A stretch of DNA of 64,000 bases from Sulfurovum riftiae (GTDB lineage: Bacteria; Campylobacterota; Campylobacteria; Campylobacterales; Sulfurovaceae), in the NCBI RefSeq assembly GCF_001595645.1, contig NZ_LNKT01000002.1, positions 22,846 through 86,845 on the forward strand. The letters are read 5' to 3'. Each line of letters starts with the position of its first letter. Position 1 is the stretch's first letter. Made by a program: the position numbers and the translations under genes. Under the pieces are notes generated by a model. The model was not told the origin of the DNA. It ran no database searches and saw nothing but the letters and a program-made list of their open reading frames with translations. Below are positions 27,350-36,398 of this stretch, in pieces.

Positions 27350-29689
27350 CTATACCTTTTCCCCTGCTGTGCCGTTTTTACGCATATAGACCTCATGGGT
27401 GAACGCATCGACCGTAATGATCTCATGCTGCAGGGCTCTGGCTTCCAGTAGCTGTACTTTTTCCGTTTCACTCAATACCTCTCCCCTCTTCTCTTTGGCC
27501 AGAAGCGTTTTGACCGCCTGCATTGAATGGGTTGCCTCCAGGAGCTGTCGAAGGCGCTCCCCCATATAGATGTTCTTGCAGATACGCTCACGTACAGCAT
27601 CGTTCTCGCTCAGCATCGCAGCGATACTGTGCAGGTCACGGTCCCTGAGGGTCTTCCCCATAGGATTCAGACGTGTACAAAAAGCCAAAAGACCGAAACT
27701 CCATCCGAGAACACCGTCAGAGAGGTTTTTGAAGATACCCTCAAAGGCCGTATCGATCTTTCCGAAAGCATCCTCTACCGCCACTTCCAGAAGCACTTCA
27801 TCACTCTTCAGGCTGCCTTCGGTCTCAAAACGTTTCAGTGCGGCCGTGATGAAATACATCTGTGTCAGAATATCTCCGAATCGGCCTGAGACGGATTCTC
27901 TGCGTTTCAGTGAAGCCCCCAGAAGTCCCAGTGCGATATCGGAGAAGAATGCGAACTTGGCCGATGCCCAGGCAAGTTTCTGCTCATGGCGTTTGGCCTT
28001 CCCCCGGCTTGCAGAAGGATGTGCATATCCTCTTGTCAGACATAGAACGATCGTGCGTACTTTGTTACGGACGATATGCCCTATATGGGAGAAAAGAAGT
28101 GCATCGAAAGCCTTGACATCCCCCTTTTCCAAAGCCTCTATCTGGTCATAAGCATAGGGATGACAGCGGATCATCCCCTGCCCGAACATGATGAGTGTAC
28201 GTGTCATGATGTTCGCACCTTCGACTGTAATGGCCACCGGTGCACCGAAATAGGCATGGGCAAGCAGGTTTCGAGGTCCCCTTGAGATGGCGGCACCACC
28301 CTGGATATCCATGGCATCCATGATATTTTTCCGGAACATTTCCGTACTCTGATACTTCATAATGGCATTGGCCACCGCCGGCCTGGCACCCCTGTCGATA
28401 GCTCCCAGTGTAAAGGTTTTGGCTGCATCGAGCATATAGGTACTGGCCCCAAGCCGCCCCAGTACTTCGGCGATCCCCTCGAACTTTCCGATGTTCAGGC
28501 CGAACTGGTAGCGTACCACGGCATAGGTCGAAGCCACATAGGTCGCCAGTTTTGAACCGCCCGTGCTCGTAGAAGGCAGGGAAATCCCCCGTCCTACGGT
28601 AAGAGACTCCATGAGCATCTGCCACCCTTTGCCCAGTCCACCCTCTCCGCCTATGACATCATCGATACCGATGATGACATCTTTCCCGACAAGCGGTGCA
28701 TTGACGAAAGGGACATTCAGCGGGTCGTGCCGCCTGCTCTGATCGACACCTTCCGAATGTGCACCGACCAGGGCACAGGTAATACCCAGCTCTCCGGCCT
28801 CACCGAGAATACCCTCTGGATCTTTGAGAACAAAGGCAAGCCCGATGACCGTCGCAATGGAAGAAAGTGTGATATAACGCTTTTTAAAATTCAGCCTGAT
28901 CTTTGTCTGACCTTCCTCATCTCTAAAAAGCACACCTTCTGACTGTATGGAGCCTGCATCCGATCCGGCTTCAGGTTCTGTCAGAGCGAAACAGGGAATG
29001 TCACGGCCGTCAGCCAGCCTTGGCAGATAATAGTCCTTCTGTCTCTCCAGCCCGTAATGCAACAGCAGTTCCCCCGGTCCCAATGAATTGGGTACCATGA
29101 CCGTAATGGCCAATACCTGCGAATGGGAAGCCAGTTTTTCTATGACGCAGGAGTGGGCATAGGCGGAGAAGCCAAGGCCGCCATACGCTTTGGGAATGAT
29201 CATCCCCAGGAACCGCTTCTCCTTGAGGTACTTCCATACCTTTTCGGGAAGATCGCGTGACTCGAACACTTCCCAGTCAGAGGTCATCTCGCACACTTCA
29301 TTGACTTCATTCTCAAGGAAAGCGGCTTCCTCTTCTGTCAGTTCCGGATAGGCATTCCCGAAGATCTTCTTGAAGTCGGGTTTTCCGGAAAAGAGATCTC
29401 CTTCCACCCAGACATCCCCGGCCCTCAATGCTGTCTTTTCGGTCTCAGAGATCTTTGGAAGCAGGCCTTTTTTCTTCAGCATTTCAAAAAGCGGGCGGGT
29501 AATGGTCCTGATACGCATTTCCCTGTTCAAAAGCACAGTACCCAGACCGGCAGCTGCTATCCACCACCAAAGAGAAGCATCATACCCCAACAGGAAAAGC
29601 GCCAAGGCTGAGAACCAGGCCCACAGGGGTGCCGAAAAGTACCCCAAAAGCATTGATACCACGATCAGTGAGAGTATCAGTTCCATCAT
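27350..29689 (-). CDS. fadE: Acyl-CoA dehydrogenase, FadE type
   Basis: 779-aa FAD enzyme that makes the first double bond in beta-oxidation. It resembles the large membrane-anchored FadE of E. coli (814 aa) rather than the 380-aa type: one or two N-terminal helices (residues 3-50), then PKAYGGLGFSAYAHS, FALTEPEAGSDAGSIQS near residue 240, GRGISLPSTSTG, MDIQGGAAISRGPRN and a long C-terminal extension. It overlaps the upstream gene by four bases (ATGA at 29686-29689) and is followed two bases later by the fusion gene. Confidence 0.92.
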   Translation of the reverse strand: MMELILSLIVVSMLLGYFSAPLWAWFSALALFLLGYDASLWWWIAAAGLGTVLLNREMRIRTITRPLFEMLKKKGLLPKISETEKTALRAGDVWVEGDLFSGKPDFKKIFGNAYPELTEEEAAFLENEVNEVCEMTSDWEVFESRDLPEKVWKYLKEKRFLGMIIPKAYGGLGFSAYAHSCVIEKLASHSQVLAITVMVPNSLGPGELLLHYGLERQKDYYLPRLADGRDIPCFALTEPEAGSDAGSIQSEGVLFRDEEGQTKIRLNFKKRYITLSSIATVIGLAFVLKDPEGILGEAGELGITCALVGAHSEGVDQSRRHDPLNVPFVNAPLVGKDVIIGIDDVIGGEGGLGKGWQMLMESLTVGRGISLPSTSTGGSKLATYVASTYAVVRYQFGLNIGKFEGIAEVLGRLGASTYMLDAAKTFTLGAIDRGARPAVANAIMKYQSTEMFRKNIMDAMDIQGGAAISRGPRNLLAHAYFGAPVAITVEGANIMTRTLIMFGQGMIRCHPYAYDQIEALEKGDVKAFDALLFSHIGHIVRNKVRTIVLCLTRGYAHPSASRGKAKRHEQKLAWASAKFAFFSDIALGLLGASLKRRESVSGRFGDILTQMYFITAALKRFETEGSLKSDEVLLEVAVEDAFGKIDTAFEGIFKNLSDGVLGWSFGLLAFCTRLNPMGKTLRDRDLHSIAAMLSENDAVRERICKNIYMGERLRQLLEATHSMQAVKTLLAKEKRGEVLSETEKVQLLEARALQHEIITVDAFTHEVYMRKNGTAGEKV

Positions 29690-31803
29690 ACACCTCCATA
29701 AAATGTCTGTTCTTCTTCTGCCATTTTCACCAGCAGTCCGGCCGGAGCAAAACGTTCGCCGAAGCTCTTTTCAAGTCTTCCCAGGCGTTCGACGATCTCC
29801 GGCAGTCCCTCCTCATCTGCATAGCGCAGAAGGCCGCCTCTGAAGGCAGGGAAGCCTGTTCCCATGACCATCGCCATATCCAGATAGCGGGCATTGGCGA
29901 CTACCTTCTCTTCCAGACAGCGTGCCGCTTCATTGACCATGGTGAGGATCGCCCTGTCAAGAAGGACATTCTCTTCAAGTTCCGACTGTCTCAGCTGAAA
30001 ATCTTTCATCTTTTCATTCACTTTTTTCTTACGGCCGCTGTAGACATAGAATCCTGTACCTGTTTTCCTGCCCAGCCACTTTCTTTCCGTCATCTGCGAA
30101 AGGAGTGCTGACGGTTTCATCCTCTCACCATAGGCCTCATAGAGGATCCCTGAAACCTTTTCACCGATATCCAGACCCACTTCATCGGCAAGCGTGAACG
30201 GACCCATCGGCATACCGAAATCGGTCAGCACCCGGTCTATGCGCTCTACACTCTCACCTTCTTCGAACATTCTGGCAGCCTCGTTCAGGTAGGGCAACAG
30301 GGTCCGGTTGACAAGGAAACCTGCACATTCACTTACTTTTACAGGGGTCTTGCCGAGCCGCTTTGCCAGAGAGACCACCGTAGCGACGGTCTTGGCACTG
30401 CTCTTCCTTCCGGCGATTACTTCCACCAGCGGCATTCTGGAGACGGGATTGAAAAAGTGCATTCCTACAAAACGTTCCGGATGTTCCATTTCATCGGCAA
30501 GTTCACTGATAGAGAGAGAAGAAGTATTGGTCGCGATGATCGCCTGATCTGAAACACTCTCTTCAAGCGTTTGATAGATCTTTCTTTTTACATCAGGGTC
30601 TTCACTGACCGCCTCTATGATGAAATCCGAAGCTTCCAGCCCTGTCATATCGGTCGTGTAGGTCACTCTGTCCATCTTCAGAGCGATCTCACGATCATTC
30701 AGGCGCCCTCTTTTCCTAAGACTTTCAAAGTTCTTCATCATTTTGGAGAATGCAACTGCGATGCTCTCCATTTTCCTTGCCCCCAGTCTAACAGGAATGT
30801 CCCTGTTCGCCAAAGCCCATGCAATACCCGAACCCATGGTGCCTGCGCCCATTACGGTTGCCGATGTCACTTCACGCGGTTTGGCTCTGGAGAAGGTCTC
30901 TTTCTTCAATGTCTCGGAGGTAAAAAAGAGCTCTATGAGGTTCTTCGATACCTGACTCATCGCAAGCGGTGCAAAGGCTTCCAGCTCGACCTCCGATCCT
31001 GCATCCAGAGACATCGTAAGCGTTTCATTCAGTACATCGATGGCTTTCAGGGGTGCAGGGTAATGTCCCGCTGTCTTTTTCAGCACTTCCTTTTTTGCCA
31101 TGGCAGCAATAAGCGTCCTGAAAGGTGCGAACATTTCATACCATCTGATTCCCTGCCGTGTTTGTGAGACCTTCATCTCCAGCGTTCCTGCAAGTATCTC
31201 TCTGATGAACTCCTCTTTTTTGAACCCAAGATAGCCGCTTGGCACGGAGGCATCCACCAGTCCGAGTTTCAGTGCTTTGTCAGCCTTGAGTCTTTTGGAT
31301 GCAGTAATGAGTTCTATGGCTTTGGTGAAACCGACAAGCTTTGGAAGACGCTGCGTTCCACCCAGTCCTGGAATGATTCCCAAGCTCACTTCCACCAGTC
31401 CAAGACGGGTATGCTCGTCGTTGGTCGCCAGTCGGTAGTCACAGGCCATGGCCAGTTCCAGTCCTCCGCCCAGACAGGCACCGTCAATGACCGCCACCGT
31501 AGGAAAAGGAAGGTTCTCAAGGCGTTTGAAGATCTTCTGTCCCTGACGCAGCTTTGTCTTGATCTCCGTTTCATCCTTGAAGGCTTTGATCTCTTTGATG
31601 TCCGCACCGGCAATAAAAACACTCTCTTTGGCACTCTCGATAAAAAGGGCTTTGATAGTTGTATCGTTTTCTATCTCTTCAAGGATCTTATCAAAGGCAT
31701 AAAGCGCATCGAAACAGAGTACATTCACTGCTTTGTCCGGCGTATCAAATGTCAGGGTAACGATACCGCGTCCGTCTTTATGTTGCTCAAAGTATTCCAT
31801 CAC
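29686..31803 (-). CDS. fadJ: Enoyl-CoA hydratase/3-hydroxyacyl-CoA dehydrogenase (FadB/FadJ-like)
   Basis: 705-aa bifunctional enzyme. The N-terminal crotonase domain has IAGADIKEIKAF, GGGLELAMACDYRLA and EVSLGIIPGLGGTQRLP, with the catalytic glutamates in place. The C-terminal NAD domain has VMGAGTMGSGIAWALANRD (about residue 310), NTSSLSISELA and MHFFNPVSRMPLVEVIAG. Together they hydrate enoyl-CoA and oxidise 3-hydroxyacyl-CoA. Length (705) is closer to FadJ than FadB; the exact ortholog is uncertain. It overlaps neighbours by four bases on both sides. Confidence 0.92.
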   Translation of the reverse strand: MMEYFEQHKDGRGIVTLTFDTPDKAVNVLCFDALYAFDKILEEIENDTTIKALFIESAKESVFIAGADIKEIKAFKDETEIKTKLRQGQKIFKRLENLPFPTVAVIDGACLGGGLELAMACDYRLATNDEHTRLGLVEVSLGIIPGLGGTQRLPKLVGFTKAIELITASKRLKADKALKLGLVDASVPSGYLGFKKEEFIREILAGTLEMKVSQTRQGIRWYEMFAPFRTLIAAMAKKEVLKKTAGHYPAPLKAIDVLNETLTMSLDAGSEVELEAFAPLAMSQVSKNLIELFFTSETLKKETFSRAKPREVTSATVMGAGTMGSGIAWALANRDIPVRLGARKMESIAVAFSKMMKNFESLRKRGRLNDREIALKMDRVTYTTDMTGLEASDFIIEAVSEDPDVKRKIYQTLEESVSDQAIIATNTSSLSISELADEMEHPERFVGMHFFNPVSRMPLVEVIAGRKSSAKTVATVVSLAKRLGKTPVKVSECAGFLVNRTLLPYLNEAARMFEEGESVERIDRVLTDFGMPMGPFTLADEVGLDIGEKVSGILYEAYGERMKPSALLSQMTERKWLGRKTGTGFYVYSGRKKKVNEKMKDFQLRQSELEENVLLDRAILTMVNEAARCLEEKVVANARYLDMAMVMGTGFPAFRGGLLRYADEEGLPEIVERLGRLEKSFGERFAPAGLLVKMAEEEQTFYGGV

Positions 31804-33104
31804 TCCACCTCCAAAAGCAGTGCGACACCCTGTCCGCCGCCTATGCAGAGGGTGGCCAGGCCGCGCTGTTTACCTCTTAGCCTGAGTTCGTGCAGCAGTG
31901 TCAGGACCAGCCTTGTACCGGTCATGCCTACAGGATGGCCGAGTGCCACGGCGCCTCCGTTGACATTGAGGATCTCCGGGTCTATGGCACCCACGGCTTT
32001 CTTGCTCCCCAGATGTGTTCTGGCAAAAGCATCTGATGCAAAGGCACGCTCACAGGCAATGACCTGAGCAGCAAATGCTTCATTGATCTCCACGATCTCC
32101 ATCTCTGACATGCGGGCACCCGTCTGCCTGAAAAGTTTATATGTCGCAAAGACCGGCCCCAGTCCCATACGTTTTGGTTCCAAGCCGGCATAGGCGTAAT
32201 CGCGCATATACCCCAAAGGTTTCAATCCGCGTTTCCTGGCTTCACTTTCAGACATCACGATCACTCCAGCTGCCGCATCAGTAATCTGTGAGGAGTTCCC
32301 GGCGGTCACCGTTCCGTTCTTCCTGTCAAAAAAAGGTCTTAACTTTGCCAGTTTTTCCACTGTCTGGTCTTCACGTATGCCGTCATCGTAATCAAGGTAT
32401 TTCCCATTGTACATGTCATATACCACGTCCATACTCTCCAGGGCAAAGCGTCCGCTCTCTTTGGCTCTGGCTGCTTTCTGATGGCTGTGAAGTGCGAAAA
32501 GGTCCTGCTCTTTCCGGCTGATACCGAAATCCTGTGCAAGCACTTCAGCGGTATTTCCCATAAGCAGTCCGGAGACCGGATCGGTCAGACCTGACATCAA
32601 TCCTATAACCGGTTTTAAAAAAGCCGGACGGAATCCCAAAAGTGTCCTTACTTTGTCCAGGGCACTTTTCGAACGTGCCAGTCTGCCAAAAAGTGCTGTC
32701 ATCTTCTCGCTGTAGACCAGCGGAATATTGGACATCGACTCAACACCGCCGCAGACATAGACACTCCCCTCTCCCGCATAGATGCGTGAAGCCGCTGTGG
32801 TTATGGACTCCATACCCGATGCGCAGTTCCTGTGTACGGTCAGTGCCGGAGTGGATTCGGGAAAACCTGCACGTAAAGCGATGACCCTCGCAATATTGGC
32901 TGCATGAATGGGCTGGGCGACGTTTCCTATGATGACTTCATCCACCTCTTCGAAAGTTACAGGAGAACGCATCATCAGTTCACGCAGAAGTATTGCTCCC
33001 AACTGGTCTGCCTGCATTTTGAGAAACTTCCCGCCTGCTCTTGCCATAGGGGTCCGGAGTGCTGTTACGATCGCTATACGCTCTTTCTGTTTTTTGCTGC
33101 TCAT
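31800..33104 (-). CDS. fadI: Acetyl-CoA acyltransferase (3-ketoacyl-CoA thiolase)
   Basis: 434-aa thiolase that splits 3-ketoacyl-CoA. Acyl-accepting Cys94 in HRNCASGM, His in GGAVALGHPVGMTG, and the second Cys in CIGGGQGVALLLE near the end are all present. Length matches FadI (436 aa) better than FadA (387 aa). It is joined by four-base overlaps to fadD upstream and the hydratase-dehydrogenase downstream. Confidence 0.93.
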   Translation of the reverse strand: MSSKKQKERIAIVTALRTPMARAGGKFLKMQADQLGAILLRELMMRSPVTFEEVDEVIIGNVAQPIHAANIARVIALRAGFPESTPALTVHRNCASGMESITTAASRIYAGEGSVYVCGGVESMSNIPLVYSEKMTALFGRLARSKSALDKVRTLLGFRPAFLKPVIGLMSGLTDPVSGLLMGNTAEVLAQDFGISRKEQDLFALHSHQKAARAKESGRFALESMDVVYDMYNGKYLDYDDGIREDQTVEKLAKLRPFFDRKNGTVTAGNSSQITDAAAGVIVMSESEARKRGLKPLGYMRDYAYAGLEPKRMGLGPVFATYKLFRQTGARMSEMEIVEINEAFAAQVIACERAFASDAFARTHLGSKKAVGAIDPEILNVNGGAVALGHPVGMTGTRLVLTLLHELRLRGKQRGLATLCIGGGQGVALLLEVE

Positions 33105-34849
33105 ACATGCTCCTTGTACATTTCATGTATCAGGTCGTCATAGCGCTGCATGACATGCTCCTTGGCAAGCTTCATGGAGGGTGTGAGTTCACCTGATTCT
33201 ATGGTCGGGGCACGGTCAATAAATCGAAAATCACGTATCTTCTCCCAGTGGTTGAGTTTTTTGTTGATCTTCTCTATCATTTTGCTGACCATCTTCCTGA
33301 ATTTTTCAGATTCGAGTACCGCGCTGGGTATGCGCTTGTGTTTTTGGGCCACACGCCCCAGGAAATCCGGATCGACATAAAGCAGGGCGACCACAAAAGG
33401 TTTTTTGTCTCCCACGACAAGGACATGTTCGAACCAGCCGTTTCCAAGCAGAAGCTGCTCAATGTAGACAGCTGAAACGAATTCGCCTGTAGAGGTCTTA
33501 AGAAGTTCTTTTTTGCGTCCGCTGATCGTAAGGTAACCTGCTTCATCCATAGTCGCAAGATCACCGGTGTGCAGCCATCCATCCGTATCGATGACCTCTC
33601 TGGTCGCCTCTGTATCGTTATGGTATCCATGCATGATATTCTCACCGCGTGCCAGCAGTTCACTATCGGGAGTGATCTTCACTTCTACACCCGGAAACGC
33701 TTTGCCGCAGGTGCCTATCCTGTTGGCCTGTGGTGTATTGGAGCAGATCACAGGACTGGACTCCGTCAGTCCATATCCCTGATAGAGCGGGATACCGATA
33801 TTGAGATAGAAGCGGTACAACCTGTCCGAAAGTGCTGCCCCTCCGCTGATCATCATACGCATCTGTGACCCGAATGCTGTTTTGAGCTTCCCGTAGACCA
33901 GCCGTTGGAGTATTCTGTCCAGAAGATTCATTCTCTCTTCAGGTGCTTTGCCTGTCGTTCTGTAAAAAGCAAGACGCACAAGCAGCTGTTTGAAGATGTT
34001 CCCCTCAAGGGCTTTGAGCTTCATTTTGAAAAATACCTTTTCCAGCAATCTGGGAACGACCGTCATGACCGTAGGTTCTATCTCTTTGAGCAGTGTACCG
34101 ACGTTTTTGACATCATCTGCAAAATAGATACGCAACTCCTGTGAAAGATAGAAATGCATCACCATACGCTCAAAAATATGTGCCAGCGGCAGGACAGAGA
34201 GTGCAATATCCCTCTCTCTGTCAAAATGGTAGTTCTGTGCCGTGGCATGTATCTGTGAGATCAGATTTCTGTGTGTAAGTTCTACACCTTTGGGTGTACC
34301 TGACGTACCCGAAGTGTAAACGATGGTCGCGATATCCTCTGCTTTTATACGGTTGAGAAGCTCGTCAAAAAGTGTGGGATTGCCATGGTCGATCACACTG
34401 CCCTCTGCCACAAGATCCTCCAGGTCAAGATAGGCGCTTCTTTTCTCTTCGACATAGATGACCTCAATATCACTGCCGTACCTCTCAATACGTTCTTTGG
34501 CCTCATCACTGTCCACGAAGACGGTTTCTATACTTGCGTCGAGCAGTTCAAAGAGAAGATTCTTGGAAGAGATATTGGTAAAAAGCGGTACACCCACAGC
34601 CCCACTGAGCATCAGTGCATAATCGATCACCAGCCAGTAGGAGGAAGGTGCCATGGCAATGGCCACCTGCTTTCCACCCCATCCTCTGACATGAAAAGCA
34701 AGTGCGAGAAAACGGATCTGTGTGAGAAATGCTGCCTTACTGAGCTCTACCCATGCTCCGGTATGACGATGATGCAGGAAGTTCTTTTTTTCAGGAGTGG
34801 ATTCAAGGTACCTGAAAAGTTCTCCGAAATGGGTGTACTTCGTATACAT
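33101..34849 (-). CDS. fadD: Long-chain acyl-CoA synthetase (AMP-binding)
   Basis: 582-aa enzyme activating fatty acids to acyl-CoA through acyl-AMP. Motifs: P-loop YTSGTSGTPKGVELTH near residue 180, GYGLTESSPV near 345, and HTGDLATMDEAGYLTISGRK near 420. A catalytic lysine is expected in the C-terminal subdomain. A strong ribosome site (AAGGAGG) precedes the ATG at 34849. First gene of the fad operon; TATA-rich -10 candidates lie in the 70 bp upstream. No E. coli FadR-type operator was seen. Confidence 0.92.
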   Translation of the reverse strand: MYTKYTHFGELFRYLESTPEKKNFLHHRHTGAWVELSKAAFLTQIRFLALAFHVRGWGGKQVAIAMAPSSYWLVIDYALMLSGAVGVPLFTNISSKNLLFELLDASIETVFVDSDEAKERIERYGSDIEVIYVEEKRSAYLDLEDLVAEGSVIDHGNPTLFDELLNRIKAEDIATIVYTSGTSGTPKGVELTHRNLISQIHATAQNYHFDRERDIALSVLPLAHIFERMVMHFYLSQELRIYFADDVKNVGTLLKEIEPTVMTVVPRLLEKVFFKMKLKALEGNIFKQLLVRLAFYRTTGKAPEERMNLLDRILQRLVYGKLKTAFGSQMRMMISGGAALSDRLYRFYLNIGIPLYQGYGLTESSPVICSNTPQANRIGTCGKAFPGVEVKITPDSELLARGENIMHGYHNDTEATREVIDTDGWLHTGDLATMDEAGYLTISGRKKELLKTSTGEFVSAVYIEQLLLGNGWFEHVLVVGDKKPFVVALLYVDPDFLGRVAQKHKRIPSAVLESEKFRKMVSKMIEKINKKLNHWEKIRDFRFIDRAPTIESGELTPSMKLAKEHVMQRYDDLIHEMYKEHV

Positions 34850-34920
34850 CGTTGCCCTCCTTTTCTTGGGAGCTTATATGCTGAAGTATACGAACTATGT
34901 GTGTATTTTACGTGCAGAAA

Positions 34921-35109
34921 TTATATAGTTGAAGTGAAGCGACAGGTACCGAGTGTGACGGTCTTTCCTTTTTTGAGCTCGGAAAGGATGTACTGCAGTG
35001 TTGCTTCGGCATCTGTCTCAGGCATCTCCTCGCGGATCATCCGAAGCGCATCCTGGGTCGAAGTGGAGATCCACTTCTTTTCGTAGGTATATTGCGTATA
35101 AAGTTTCAA
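34921..35109 (-). CDS. Hypothetical small protein
   Basis: 62-aa ORF with a TTG start (KLYTQYTYEKKWISTSTQDAL...), acidic-helical middle (REEMPETDAEATLQYILSELKKG) and a basic beta-like end (KTVTLGTCRFTSTI). The ribosome site is poor and the start is uncertain. The residue pattern looks like a folded protein rather than random translation. It lies 15 bp after the preceding small gene and 71 bp before fadD. No known family. Confidence 0.45.
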   Translation of the reverse strand: MKLYTQYTYEKKWISTSTQDALRMIREEMPETDAEATLQYILSELKKGKTVTLGTCRFTSTI

Positions 35110-35124
35110 GCCGATCGTCTTTGC

Positions 35125-35319
35125 TTAGACAAGGCCCATTTCGGCAAAGATAGGTTCCACTTCCATCCACCAGTTCTCGAAACGTATGGCAATATCGTTG
35201 ATGGCATTGTCCTCTTCCCTCCACTCTTTGAGCTTCTGGATGATCAACGGTTTGTCCTCGGGAGAGACTTTGTCTGATTTTTCTATATGTTCAATAGCTT
35301 TTTCTATTTTTTCTTTCAT
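35125..35319 (-). CDS. Hypothetical small helical protein
   Basis: 64-aa acidic protein (MKEKIEKAIEHIEKSDKVS...) of two or three helices with a WW pair (FENWWMEVEP). AAGGATC ends about six bases before the ATG. A TATAAT overlapping the pfkA stop could drive it separately. Family not recognised; it resembles small cytosolic proteins of unknown function. Confidence 0.6.
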   Translation of the reverse strand: MKEKIEKAIEHIEKSDKVSPEDKPLIIQKLKEWREEDNAINDIAIRFENWWMEVEPIFAEMGLV

Positions 35320-35353
35320 TTTTGATCCTTTTTTCGTATGTAGTATCTTTATA

Positions 35354-35359
35354 ATTATA
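35354..35359 (-). promoter_or_regulatory. -10 box overlapping the pfkA stop codon
   Basis: Minus-strand TATAAT whose TATAA is also the end of the pfkA reading frame (GTA TAA T). It lies 34 bp before the 35319 start codon, so it is well placed as a promoter for the two small genes that follow pfkA. No -35 was seen. Confidence 0.45.
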
Positions 35360-36338
35360 CCTGTTTATGCTGTGGCGATTCAAATTCTCTTCCCAGTTTC
35401 AGCAGATCCTCATCGATATAGTACTTTTTGAAAGCAACTTTTTCTATCGGCTTGCAGACGAAGGTACCGTTGTTGTAGCAGACCACTGCACTTTTCGTAC
35501 CTCCCAGCAGTGCATCAATGCCTGTCGTGACAAAATGGAAGGCCATCAATCTATCATGCACGGTGGGAATGCCTCCCCGCTGTACATGCCCCAGTACCGT
35601 TACACGGGACTCCACTTCTATCTCCTCCTCGAACCACCGTGAGATCTCTTCACTGTTCTTCAATGCTTCGGAAACGACTGCGATGAAGTAACTTCGACCC
35701 TCCTTTTTCTGTTGAAGAAAATCCTCTTTATAAACAGAAAGATCGTAGGGTATCTCCGGGATCAGACACATCTCCGCACCGGAGGTCAACGCCGAGACCA
35801 GTGCCAGGTAGCCGCATTCCCTCCCCATGACTTCGATGACAAAGGCCCGGCCGAACGAAGAGGCGGTATCACGGATGGCATCGATCGATACCCTGATGCC
35901 GTTGAGTGCCGTATCGACCCCGAGGCAGTACTGTGTTCCGGCGATATCATTGTCTATTGTTGAAGGGATGCCGATGAAACCGATATCACCGCTTTCATCC
36001 GCCAGTTTCTGCATCCCCTTGAAGGAGCCGTCCCCGCCCAGGATGACCAGGCCATCTATACCGTGTGTTCTGAGGTTTTCCAGAGCTTTTCGTCTGTAAG
36101 CCTCTTCTTTGAAACGCTCCGACCTTGAAGTATGTATCTTCGTCCCGCCGATGGAGATGATGCCTGCCACATCACTGTAGCCTGCTTCATGGATCTGGTT
36201 ATCAATGAGACCTTCATATCCGTTCTCGACAAAACAGGGTTGCATACCTCTGTCGAAGGCATACTCCACGAACCGTTTCAAGGCTGCGTTCATTCCGGAG
36301 ACATCACCCCCTGAGCAGAGTATCGCTATTTTTTTCAT
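35355..36338 (-). CDS. pfkA: 6-phosphofructokinase
   Basis: 327-aa PfkA-type enzyme phosphorylating fructose 6-phosphate. GGDGSFKG (about residue 100) has the glycine typical of ATP-dependent enzymes, where PPi-dependent ones have GGDD. PSTIDND carries the catalytic Asp pair, but Ser replaces the usual Gly of PGTIDND. MGRECGYLAL and HVQRGG are also present. Many Campylobacterota, Campylobacter jejuni among them, lack this enzyme, so its presence suggests a working upper glycolysis. It diverges from the LOG gene. Confidence 0.9.
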   Translation of the reverse strand: MKKIAILCSGGDVSGMNAALKRFVEYAFDRGMQPCFVENGYEGLIDNQIHEAGYSDVAGIISIGGTKIHTSRSERFKEEAYRRKALENLRTHGIDGLVILGGDGSFKGMQKLADESGDIGFIGIPSTIDNDIAGTQYCLGVDTALNGIRVSIDAIRDTASSFGRAFVIEVMGRECGYLALVSALTSGAEMCLIPEIPYDLSVYKEDFLQQKKEGRSYFIAVVSEALKNSEEISRWFEEEIEVESRVTVLGHVQRGGIPTVHDRLMAFHFVTTGIDALLGGTKSAVVCYNNGTFVCKPIEKVAFKKYYIDEDLLKLGREFESPQHKQV

Positions 36339-36386
36339 TTTCCCTCATTGCTGTAAGTTGTTGGATTATTATAACATGATTGACTG

Positions 36387-36392
36387 TATAAT
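36387..36392 (+). promoter_or_regulatory. -10 box directly before the LOG-family start codon
   Basis: TATAAT ending six bases before the ATG at 36399. If it is used, transcription would begin at or very near the A of the ATG, so the mRNA would have no leader. No ribosome-binding sequence is seen before the ATG. Confidence 0.45.
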
Positions 36393-36398
36393 AATCGC

